Part shown: positions 1 through 5,603 of the stretch, piece by piece
How positions within the stretch are numbered: position 1 is the first letter of the stretch
Layout: each line of letters starts with the position of its first letter
NCBI GenBank assembly: GCA_016742295.1
Contig: JACVCA010000075.1
Span: 1-6,500 of the forward strand
Origin: Alphaproteobacteria bacterium
Lineage (GTDB): Bacteria > Pseudomonadota > Alphaproteobacteria > JAGOMX01
DNA length: 6,500 nucleotides
Reading direction: 5' to 3'
Translations under genes and position numbers: made by a program
Notes under the pieces: model-generated
Databases searched by the model: none
Told to the model about the DNA's origin: nothing
What the model saw: only the letters and a program-made list of their open reading frames with translations

Positions 1-377
1 GAAGCCACCATCCGGGCAGTCCAAGCTCAGAACAGAAAGCGCAAAGGCAAAGGGCCATTGAGGAGCTCAAACCCATCCTCTCAATGCTGTGTGAACGTTA
101 TCCTCAAGCCTTTAGCCTCAAAAACCCAAAACCTCTGAAGGTTGGCATAGTCAAGGATTTGCAAAAACCCTTAAAGGACGAGTACTCAAAATCCAAACTG
201 CAAAAAGCATTAGGGTACTACATTTACAACTCCCGCTATCAAAAAGCCCTAGCCATTCAGGATCACCGCTATAACCTGCAAGGGCAAATTGAGGGAGAAG
301 TGGCAGAAGAGCACAAAGCCAGGGCCCATGCCCAATTGATGAAGATCAAGAAAGGCTATAAATCCCGAAAAGAATAA
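1..377 (+). CDS. ProQ/FinO-family RNA chaperone, 3' part (5' end outside window)
   Basis: The reading frame is open from base 3 to the TAA at 375-377 and gives 124 residues. The first internal ATG (base 84) falls inside the conserved domain, so the true start lies upstream of the window. The ProQ/FinO signature is visible: the segment LCERYPQAF, the KPLKVGI stretch followed by a charged helix, then LGYYIYNSRYQKAL, DHRYNL and GEV..EH..RAHAQL near the C-terminus. Known members are small basic RNA-binding proteins that bind structured sRNAs and 3' ends. FinO itself controls F-plasmid conjugation through the FinP antisense RNA. The protein ends in a Lys/Arg-rich tail (KIKKGYKSRKE) soon after the domain, so there is no ProQ-like C-terminal Tudor domain, which resembles the short FinO-like forms. 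The sequence before the domain (SHHPGSPSSEQKAQRQR) looks like a flexible linker. The family call is firm; a role in controlling the nearby transfer genes is inference. Confidence 0.87.
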   Translation, partial: SHHPGSPSSEQKAQRQRAIEELKPILSMLCERYPQAFSLKNPKPLKVGIVKDLQKPLKDEYSKSKLQKALGYYIYNSRYQKALAIQDHRYNLQGQIEGEVAEEHKARAHAQLMKIKKGYKSRKE

Positions 378-439
378 CCTTCCTTCAATCCTAAGAATTC
401 AGGAAAGCGTTCTTCTTTAAGTTTTTCTAAGACTGTAGT
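378..439. other. short intergenic flank between the proQ-like gene and the IS
   Basis: These 62 bases lie between the proQ-like stop codon and the left IS end. They contain TCCT/AGGA arms around an EcoRI-like palindrome (about 390-405), too weak to call a terminator. On the minus strand the stretch is open: 27 codons run from base 439 to a stop at 356-358, overlapping the 3' end of the proQ-like gene. The peptide (begins TTVLEKLKEERF) was not recognised, so this could be the tail of a gene cut by the IS or chance. Confidence 0.4.
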
Positions 440-444
440 TGCAT

Positions 445-582
445 AATCCGGTCTAAAACGCACGGCGATTCCGGTTCAAATCGCATGGCAAATCCAGTTT
501 AATTCGCACGCCGATTCCAGTTCAAATCGAACACCAAATCCGATTCAAATCGAATGATGATTCCAGTCTAAATCAAACGAAG
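445..582 (+). repeat. left-end array of six 23-bp tandem repeats of the IS
   Basis: Six consecutive units of exactly 23 bp start at 445, 468, 491, 514, 537 and 560. Each starts A[A/T]TCC followed by [A/G]GT or GAT, then TTCAAATCG-like sequence and a variable GC-rich tail. A representative core is ATTCCAGTTCAAATCGAAC (unit 4). Units starting AATCC and ATTCC alternate strictly. The 23-bp period is about two helical turns, so the units would present on nearly the same DNA face. In IS21 elements, repeats near the ends bind the IstA transposase, so these are probably IstA sites. The array precedes istA and could also affect its transcription. Confidence 0.85.
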
Positions 583-610
583 AGTTAAGACAAAGCAATC
601 AGGTCTAAAG

Positions 611-632
611 AGATCTTCCTTCAGAAGAATCT
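611..632 (+). other. imperfect hairpin ahead of istA
   Basis: AGATCTTC (611-618) can pair with GAAG (624-627) and ATCT (629-632) across a 5-base loop, with one bulged A at 628. Three T residues follow. It lies in the istA leader, between the repeat array and the start codon. It could shield istA from outside transcription, as leader hairpins do in some IS elements, but the short T-run and bulge make a working terminator uncertain. I saw no convincing promoter between 583 and 700. Confidence 0.22.
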
Positions 633-700
633 TTGGGTAAAACACGCATGTTATGAAAGCTGTATTCTTTTTAATCCCGAAAATTAAAGAGGAACAGCTT

Positions 701-2242
701 ATGTCAAGGAGTCATATATCGATGAGAAAAGTAAGAGAAATTCTACGTCTGCGGTTTGATTGTGGGTGTAGCTACCAAGCCATAGCCAAAAGCATTGGAA
801 TCAGTAGTAGCACAGCAAGAGATTGCGTAAATCGTGCAAAAGCAGCCAACTTAAGTTGGCCATTATCTTCTGAGCTAAACGATGAACAGCTAGAAATGAG
901 CGTATATCCCCCATCTGAGAAAATTAACCAAAGGCGAGATATTGAGTGGTCCTATATCCATAAAGAGCTAAAGCGCAAGCATGTGACCCTAAGGTTATTA
1001 TGGGGCGAATACAAAGAACAGGACCCTCAAGGAATAGGATATAGCCAGTTCTGTGATACCTACCGGAAGTGGCGTAACGCATTGGATATTTGGATGCGTC
1101 AGCCTCATAAAGCTGGAGAAAGGTTGTTTGTAGATTATGCCGGACAAACGATGTCTGTTCTTGTTAATAAACAAACAGGTGAAGTTGGTGAAGCTCAAAT
1201 TTTTGTAGCAACCCTTGGAGCCTCAAACTTCACTTATACAGAAGCCACATGGACACAGACCCTTCCTGACTGGATTAAATCTCATGTGAATACCTTTGAG
1301 TTCTTTGAAGGATGTCCTGAGATTGTTGTTCCTGATAATTTAAAGAGTGGGGTTCATAGATCTCATCTTTATGAGCCTGATGTTAACCCAACTTATCAAG
1401 ATATGGCGTCTTATTATGGAGTAGCCATTATCCCCGCCAGAGCAAATACTCCAAAAGATAAGGCAAAAGTTGAAAATGGAGTTCAGCAAGTTGAAAGGCA
1501 GATCCTTGCTAAACTTCGTAATCGTACATTTTTAAGTTTATCAGAGTTGAATCAGGCTTTAAGACCATTGTTAGATGAACTCAATCAAAGACCCTTTCAG
1601 AAACTCCCTGGTTCCCGCCTCAGTCACTTTCAAGATATAGAAAAGTCAGCATTAAAACCCCTCCCCACAACTCGCTATGAATACGCAGAATGGAAAAAAG
1701 TGAAAGCCGGATTTAATTATCATATTGAAATAGACAAGCATTTTTATAGCATTCCTTTTACCCTTATTAAGAAAGATCTTTATGTACGTTACGATACCAA
1801 GATCATTGAGGTTTTCTATCAAAGCAAACGTGTTGCTTCCCATATAAGAAATTATAGTGCCTATGGATACACAACTGATTCTCTTCATATGCCAAAAGCC
1901 CATCAACATCATGCAGAATGGACACCTGAGCGCATTGCTTTGTGGGCAAGGAAGATGGGTGAGGCAACTGCTCAACTTGTCGAAGCAATTATGGCTTCAC
2001 GCGTACATCCTCAACAGGGATTTCGTTCCTGTGTGGGGATTTTAAGATTGGCTAAGAGCTATGGCGAAGACCGTTTAGAATCAGCTTGCAGACGTGCACT
2101 TCATATTGGGGCGCATAGCTATAAGAGCATTGAGTCCATTTTGAAGAATAAACTGGATCAACATCCCTTACCCTCTCCTTCATCAGATCAAGCTCTTCCT
2201 GATTCTCATGCGTACATTCGTGGCCAAAATTATTTTGAATAA
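701..2242 (+). CDS. istA: IS21-family transposase IstA (DDE)
   Basis: IstA carries out the DNA cutting and joining steps of IS21 transposition, assisted by IstB. The ATG at 701 gives 513 residues and has a GAGG ribosome-binding site at 689-692, 8 bases upstream. An in-frame ATG at 653 would add 16 residues but has no such site. Residues about 1-50 form a helix-turn-helix (KVREILRLRFDCGCSYQAIA, then GISSSTARDCV) for terminal-repeat binding. The RNase H-like core follows: catalytic Asp145 in RLFVDYAGQ, Asp212 in VVPDNLKSGV and Glu258 in KDKAKVENG. The 45 residues between the second Asp and Glu and the PARANTPKDKAKVE context match IS21 transposases. A C-terminal domain (about 325-513, with FYSIPF) completes the protein, and the length is normal for the family. 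No frameshift or stop is seen. istB follows after 18 bp, so both are probably on one transcript. Confidence 0.95.
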   Translation: MSRSHISMRKVREILRLRFDCGCSYQAIAKSIGISSSTARDCVNRAKAANLSWPLSSELNDEQLEMSVYPPSEKINQRRDIEWSYIHKELKRKHVTLRLLWGEYKEQDPQGIGYSQFCDTYRKWRNALDIWMRQPHKAGERLFVDYAGQTMSVLVNKQTGEVGEAQIFVATLGASNFTYTEATWTQTLPDWIKSHVNTFEFFEGCPEIVVPDNLKSGVHRSHLYEPDVNPTYQDMASYYGVAIIPARANTPKDKAKVENGVQQVERQILAKLRNRTFLSLSELNQALRPLLDELNQRPFQKLPGSRLSHFQDIEKSALKPLPTTRYEYAEWKKVKAGFNYHIEIDKHFYSIPFTLIKKDLYVRYDTKIIEVFYQSKRVASHIRNYSAYGYTTDSLHMPKAHQHHAEWTPERIALWARKMGEATAQLVEAIMASRVHPQQGFRSCVGILRLAKSYGEDRLESACRRALHIGAHSYKSIESILKNKLDQHPLPSPSSDQALPDSHAYIRGQNYFE

Positions 2243-2245
2243 ATC

Positions 2246-2253
2246 AAAAGGAG
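2246..2253 (+). promoter_or_regulatory. ribosome-binding site of istB
   Basis: AAAAGGAG lies 7 bases before the istB ATG in the 18-bp gap after the istA stop. This strong Shine-Dalgarno sequence fixes the istB start and indicates independent initiation rather than coupling through overlapping stop and start codons. Confidence 0.75.
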
Positions 2254-2260
2254 TTCTTTT

Positions 2261-3067
2261 ATGTTAATTAATCCAATTACTCATAAACTTCAGCAACTAC
2301 GATTACATGCCATGGCAAAAGCATTGATAGAACAGCTGGAACAACCAACGATAACACACCTAAGCTTCGAAGAGCGTCTTGGCTTACTCGTCGATGTTGA
2401 AGTGATGACCCGTGAGAATAGGCGATTGCAGACACGGTTACGAAATGCCCGGTTACAACAATCGGCCTGTCTGGAAGACATTGATTATCATTCCTCTCGC
2501 AATTTAGATAAATCTTTATTAGCGACTCTTTCTCAGTGCCAATGGGTCAACTCCCATCATAATATTTTGATAGTTGGTCCCTGTGGTACAGGAAAAACCT
2601 TTTTAGCCTGTGCTCTAGCTCATAAAGCCTGTCTTCATGGCTATACAGCCCATTATTGTCGAATCAGTCGCCTTCTTGGCGAATTACAGCTTAATAAAGG
2701 AGATGGACAGTATGGTAAACGTATGAGTGAGCTTGCTAAAACGGATGTCCTTATCTTAGATGACTTTGGGTTATCCCCATTGGTAGACGAACAACGTCGA
2801 GATCTATTGGAAGTTCTGGATGACCGCCATGATAAACGATCGACGATCGTCACCAGCCAAGTTCCTGTTAAGTTCTGGCATGAAACAATCGGTCATGAAA
2901 CCTTGGCTGATGCGATTCTTGATAGGCTTGTCCATAACTCTCACAGGCTTGAGATTAAAGGCGAGTCCATGAGAAAAACTAGAAGTAAAGAGGAAAAGAC
3001 AAAAACGAACTCAAAAGAAGGAGAAAAAACACTCAATGAAGAAACATCTGGCAAGAACTCTATCTAA
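2261..3067 (+). CDS. istB: IS21-family helper ATPase IstB (AAA+)
   Basis: IstB is a DnaC/DnaA-related AAA+ ATPase that oligomerises on target DNA, selects the insertion site and stimulates IstA. In this 268-residue protein an N-terminal helical region (about 1-75, with LRLHAMAKAL and the FEERLGLLVD stretch) precedes the ATPase domain. Walker A is GPCGTGKT at 106-113 and Walker B is VLILDD at 163-168. Further motifs are the sensor-like IVTSQVP at 196-202 and the DAILDRL/HRLEIKGESMRK end typical of IstB, with Arg222 a candidate Arg finger. After the family core (about residue 240) it carries a roughly 28-residue Lys/Glu-rich tail (from RSKEEKTKTN), longer than many IstB proteins and probably disordered. 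The gene is complete and is preceded by a strong ribosome-binding site. Confidence 0.95.
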   Translation: MLINPITHKLQQLRLHAMAKALIEQLEQPTITHLSFEERLGLLVDVEVMTRENRRLQTRLRNARLQQSACLEDIDYHSSRNLDKSLLATLSQCQWVNSHHNILIVGPCGTGKTFLACALAHKACLHGYTAHYCRISRLLGELQLNKGDGQYGKRMSELAKTDVLILDDFGLSPLVDEQRRDLLEVLDDRHDKRSTIVTSQVPVKFWHETIGHETLADAILDRLVHNSHRLEIKGESMRKTRSKEEKTKTNSKEGEKTLNEETSGKNSI

Positions 3068-3127
3068 GAACTTTGACGAAGGGAGTAAAACGAGCTAATT
3101 TAACCAAGAGCATTGCTTCTGTTTGAT
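3068..3127. other. IS-internal spacer after istB
   Basis: These 60 bases between istB and the right-end repeats contain no open frame of note and no convincing terminator. The sequence just before the array does not continue the 23-bp unit. Confidence 0.4.
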
Positions 3128-3241
3128 TCGTGTTCGAATAAAACTGGAATCGCTGTTCGAATAAAAGCAGAATCGCCGTTCGGTTTAAACCGGAACAGCC
3201 GTTCGAATAAAACTGGAATCCTCATTCGAATTTACCGGAAT
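3128..3241 (-). repeat. right-end array of five inverted 23-bp repeats of the IS
   Basis: Read inward on the minus strand from the IS end, units occupy 3241-3220 (22 bp), 3219-3197, 3196-3174, 3173-3151 and 3150-3128 (23 bp each). They match the left-end units in the opposite orientation, as expected for terminal transposase sites. Two units start ATTCCAGTTTTATTCGAAC. The middle unit starts GTTCC and contains a perfect 12-bp palindrome, CGGTTTAAACCG (3181-3192). The right array therefore has one unit fewer than the left, and its outermost unit is one base short. Confidence 0.85.
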
Positions 3242-3248
3242 ACGCAAT

Positions 3249-3527
3249 CTAATCACTCAAGGCCGCTAAACGTGTTTTAAGTTGATCAGCTGTCATTGTA
3301 CGCCCTTCATCAGCATCAACTAAACCTTTTGAAATTGACGCAAGGAATCTCTCTTTTTCTTGAGAGCGATCAAAGTCAATTGGAGAGACAAGAACTCCTG
3401 CAGGCTTACCATTTTGTGTAATAACAACCGGCTGTCCCGTACTACGGAGCTTCTTAAGCCAATGGGCTGCGTGAGATTTAAATTCTCCAATGGGTACAAT
3501 ATCTTCTGATAAAATTACATCTTTCAT
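3249..3527 (-). CDS. Phd/YefM-family type II antitoxin
   Basis: This 92-residue protein has the Phd/YefM N-terminal DNA-binding fold: IVPIGEFKSHAAHWLKKLR (about 10-28), then QPVVITQNGKPAGVLVSPIDFD (about 32-53). The C-terminal part (FLASISKGLVDADEGRTM and the following helix) resembles the segment that wraps RelE/ParE-type toxins in related antitoxins. The length is normal for the family. The ATG is well placed after a perfect AAGGAGG, and a consensus -10 box lies upstream. Antitoxins of this kind neutralise a toxin encoded just downstream and repress their own promoter. Here the TAG stop is 2 bp from the IS end and no toxin frame follows, so the gene is either orphaned or cut off from its partner. 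It sits on the same strand as virD4, 84 bp beyond that gene's stop, and probably has its own promoter. The family is clear; the toxin type is unknown. Confidence 0.9.
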   Translation of the reverse strand: MKDVILSEDIVPIGEFKSHAAHWLKKLRSTGQPVVITQNGKPAGVLVSPIDFDRSQEKERFLASISKGLVDADEGRTMTADQLKTRLAALSD

Positions 3528-3532
3528 AATAA

Positions 3533-3539
3533 CCTCCTT
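3533..3539 (-). promoter_or_regulatory. strong ribosome-binding site of the antitoxin gene
   Basis: On the minus strand AAGGAGG lies 5 bases before the ATG. It is a full match to the 16S anti-Shine-Dalgarno sequence and decides the start codon. Strong translation is expected for an antitoxin, which must be made in excess over its toxin. Confidence 0.75.
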
Positions 3540-3552
3540 GGTTATGATCTAT

Positions 3553-3581
3553 ATTATACCTTAATTAAGACTTTTTTAAAG
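3553..3581 (-). promoter_or_regulatory. probable promoter of the antitoxin gene
   Basis: A perfect TATAAT (minus strand, 3558-3553) lies 25 bases before the antitoxin ATG in an AT-rich spacer. The -35 region at 16-18 bp spacing (around 3575-3582) reads TTTAAA, CTTTAA or TCTTTA and is weak. The -10 falls within an imperfect inverted repeat with GG(T)TAT/ATACC-like arms (3540-3560). Phd/YefM proteins bind palindromes at their own promoters, so this could be an autoregulatory operator. A second TATAAT occurs at 3594-3599 on the same strand. Confidence 0.42.
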
Positions 3582-3600
3582 ACATAATTTAGTATTATAT

Positions 3601-3629
3601 AAAAGCTCAATTCATGAAGCTTTTTTATT
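3601..3629 (-). terminator. hairpin terminator at the end of virD4 (possibly bidirectional)
   Basis: AAAAGCT (3601-3607) and AGCTTTT (3618-3624) form a 7-bp stem around a 10-base loop. The virD4 stop codon lies in the loop. In the virD4 direction the stem is followed by an AU-rich tail (ATATAAT) rather than a long T-run. In the plus direction the tail is richer in T (TTATTTTT). It probably ends the transfer transcript and separates it from the antitoxin gene, but the stem is AT-rich and of moderate strength. Confidence 0.45.
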
Positions 3630-5555
3630 TTTATGAAAAGGATTCTCTTCAAACTTGCCTTTGTATTCTGGCTGCGTGCGGTAATCCATACGTCCACACA
3701 TAATCGGGTAATGACCTTTAGCAATCACCAGCATTACTTCATTGCCAAGCCGTAGCACCTCATCAGGGGTAATAAGCGGCCTTGCCGTGTAGGCGTAAGA
3801 TTGGCCTTCCTGGTATGAGGAGGAGCCCGTTTTAATTTGTGCACTTTCTCCCTGGCTTGAAGATGACGTTAGAATTGTCCGTTGCCCTAGCATGGAAGAA
3901 ATCATCTTAGCAGTGTCTATATCTCCAGTTCCAAACAGGAGAATAAGGTTACTGGATAAAAACGTCTTCCAACTCTGCGGATAAGCGGTTTGAAGCTTTT
4001 CCAAAGTTTGAGCAATACCCATGACGTGAATACCATATCCAGCCCCATACAAAAGGGCTTCATCCACCCATTTCATATAACCGATTGCAGGCAGTTCATC
4101 CAGAAGCATAAGAAGTGGTAGAGCCTTATAATTGCCGCGAGCACGTCGCATTTCAACAGAGATAATATGACAAATGATACGCAAGAGCCGCCCTTGGACT
4201 TCTAGCTTTTCATCTGGAATACACAAATAAAGATCTACTAAGCCTGTCGTAATATCCTTAAGGTTAAACTGCCCCTGGGAGGTAGCGCTACGGATGGGAG
4301 GCGCATCAATGAAACGCAGATGTTGACGCGCTGTACTTAACGTCGCAGAAAACTGTTCTTCTTCAACACCTAAAAATGAGGAGGCCAAGCGTGCCAAAGT
4401 TCCATAAGCCCTTTCCTTATCTTGAGAAATCTTCCTTAAAAGCGTCATACATCCTTTGTGGTTTAAACACAGGTTATTATAAACTTCCCCCAGGTTCTTA
4501 TCTGCATCTGCAATATGGGGGTCACAAACCACGTAAAGAATCCAACATTGAACCAAGGCTGCTGCTTGCTCAGCAAAGAACTTTGAGTTCCCTATATCAT
4601 GAACAGGGATAGGCACAAGAAGGTTGGCAAGAGTCTCAGAATCTTCAACTACAGATGTATGATCAGCATTTAAAAAGTCGAGTGGGTTAATACTTATTCT
4701 TGTTGTACCTTCGGTGAGTTCAAAAGGATCAAAGACCAATACTTCACGGCCCATCTTCTCACGAGCCCGCCAGGTAACTGGGCAGTTCTCACCTTTAATA
4801 TCTGTTACCACCACAGGGCCTTTGTAATCAAGCAGGGTTGGTACCACAACGCCTATTCCTTTACCTGAACGTGTAGGAGCAATGACCAAAGTATGATCAG
4901 CTTTGATACGTAGTAAATCACGCCCAGGACGTTTACGTATACTTTGGGCAAGCTCTTGGGGGTCATCAAAGCTGCGAGTAGTCGGCATAACACCTACCGG
5001 AAGGCCCTCAGGATGATTGAGTGCTCGCATTTCTTTTAAGTTAGAGAGCCTGGCACTGCCATGAGTATCAGGTGCATCTTGGGAAGGTTTAGCTCTCTTA
5101 CGTCCCCCGGATAAGAAGCCTTTCGCTCCTATCATAGACTTACGTTGGTTCCATACATAAAGGCATGCTCCTCCTGTTGCACATAAAGGAAGTAGAGCTG
5201 AGGCTATATACATAAGATCAAGGTGACTTAGAAAAGGTAATAACCCCTCAATAGTAGGTGGAAACTTAGGGTAGTAGCTTGCAATGACCATCCAGGAGTT
5301 ACGTGCCCCGTAATAGAAGTTCACGAGTATAGCTAGAATCACCGTTAGCAAATGGCCTACATTAAAAGCATGCAAAAGAATATAAAGCCCTAAAAGGATA
5401 CCTGATGAGGCAAACATCAACTCCCCTGCAAGGTTCCACCCTAAAAAAGGTCTAAGAGTCGGAAATGTCGTAGCAACCACCCAAGGCATTAGCCAAAGAG
5501 GGGAGATTATCCAAAGCCAGATCAAGAATTGCCGAAACTTAAAATTTAACGTCAT
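3612..5555 (-). CDS. virD4: VirD4/TraG-family type IV coupling protein
   Basis: Coupling proteins are inner-membrane ATPases that bring the relaxase-DNA complex or protein effectors to the type IV secretion channel. The 647 residues start with hydrophobic segments at about 10-32, 43-65, 66-83 and 112-136, which look like four membrane spans rather than the two common in the family. The cytosolic ATPase domain follows: SARLSNLKEM (about 167-176), Walker A APTRSGKG (226-233), VVTDIKGEN (249-257), Walker B LLMLLDELPAIG (481-492; Asp486 and Glu487) and GIAQTLEKLQ (513-522). A Ser/Gln-rich stretch (about 563-588) precedes RPLITPDEV, as in VirD4/TraG proteins. Length matches TraG of RP4-type systems. 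The start has a modest AAAGG 8 bases upstream. virB11 ends 48 bp before it on the same strand, so the two are probably co-transcribed; virB11-virD4 order is common in vir/lvh-type loci. The symbol follows the family, as the TraG name would also fit. Confidence 0.93.
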   Translation of the reverse strand: MTLNFKFRQFLIWLWIISPLWLMPWVVATTFPTLRPFLGWNLAGELMFASSGILLGLYILLHAFNVGHLLTVILAILVNFYYGARNSWMVIASYYPKFPPTIEGLLPFLSHLDLMYIASALLPLCATGGACLYVWNQRKSMIGAKGFLSGGRKRAKPSQDAPDTHGSARLSNLKEMRALNHPEGLPVGVMPTTRSFDDPQELAQSIRKRPGRDLLRIKADHTLVIAPTRSGKGIGVVVPTLLDYKGPVVVTDIKGENCPVTWRAREKMGREVLVFDPFELTEGTTRISINPLDFLNADHTSVVEDSETLANLLVPIPVHDIGNSKFFAEQAAALVQCWILYVVCDPHIADADKNLGEVYNNLCLNHKGCMTLLRKISQDKERAYGTLARLASSFLGVEEEQFSATLSTARQHLRFIDAPPIRSATSQGQFNLKDITTGLVDLYLCIPDEKLEVQGRLLRIICHIISVEMRRARGNYKALPLLMLLDELPAIGYMKWVDEALLYGAGYGIHVMGIAQTLEKLQTAYPQSWKTFLSSNLILLFGTGDIDTAKMISSMLGQRTILTSSSSQGESAQIKTGSSSYQEGQSYAYTARPLITPDEVLRLGNEVMLVIAKGHYPIMCGRMDYRTQPEYKGKFEENPFHKNKKAS

Positions 5556-5603
5556 GAGGAAGGCCTTTGCTTGAGTTTGATAGTGGACATCAGACGTGAC
5601 GTT

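Larger units (their letters stand above)
440..3246 (+). mobile_element. IS21-family insertion sequence, apparently complete (about 2.8 kb)
   Basis: The element carries the istA-istB pair diagnostic of IS21, both intact and on the plus strand. Its ends are imperfect inverted repeats: the left end reads TGCATAATCCGGT from 440 and the right end, read inward on the minus strand from 3246, reads TGCGTATTCCGGT. One more T (439) and A (3247) also match, so each boundary is uncertain by one base. Inside both ends are tandem 23-bp repeats, in line with the multiple terminal transposase-binding sites known for IS21 elements. No target duplication is visible: the left flank ends ACTGTAGT and the right flank starts ATCTAATC, whereas IS21 elements usually leave 4-8 bp. 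This suggests post-insertion rearrangement, such as adjacent deletion or recombination between copies. The length is slightly above the 2-2.5 kb usual for the family, partly because of the repeat arrays. With intact genes and ends it may still be active. Confidence 0.9.

Noticed and set aside
445..582. CRISPR-like array of regular repeats
   Set aside because: The 23-bp units are contiguous with no spacers, are degenerate, and have inverted counterparts at the other end of an IS21 element. They are terminal transposase-binding repeats.
653..700. Upstream in-frame ATG for istA
   Set aside because: It would add 16 residues without family resemblance and lacks a ribosome-binding site, whereas the ATG at 701 has GAGG at ideal spacing and starts directly before the helix-turn-helix.
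563..700. Promoter for istAB between the repeats and istA
   Set aside because: No pair of -35 and -10 boxes with acceptable spacing could be found by eye, so none is annotated.
1652..1988. Minus-strand open frames inside istA
   Set aside because: They lie antisense to conserved istA coding sequence, have no ribosome-binding site and resemble no family.
4376..4612. Plus-strand open frame of 78 codons inside virD4
   Set aside because: It is antisense to the conserved coupling-protein ATPase domain, with no translation signal and no recognisable protein features.
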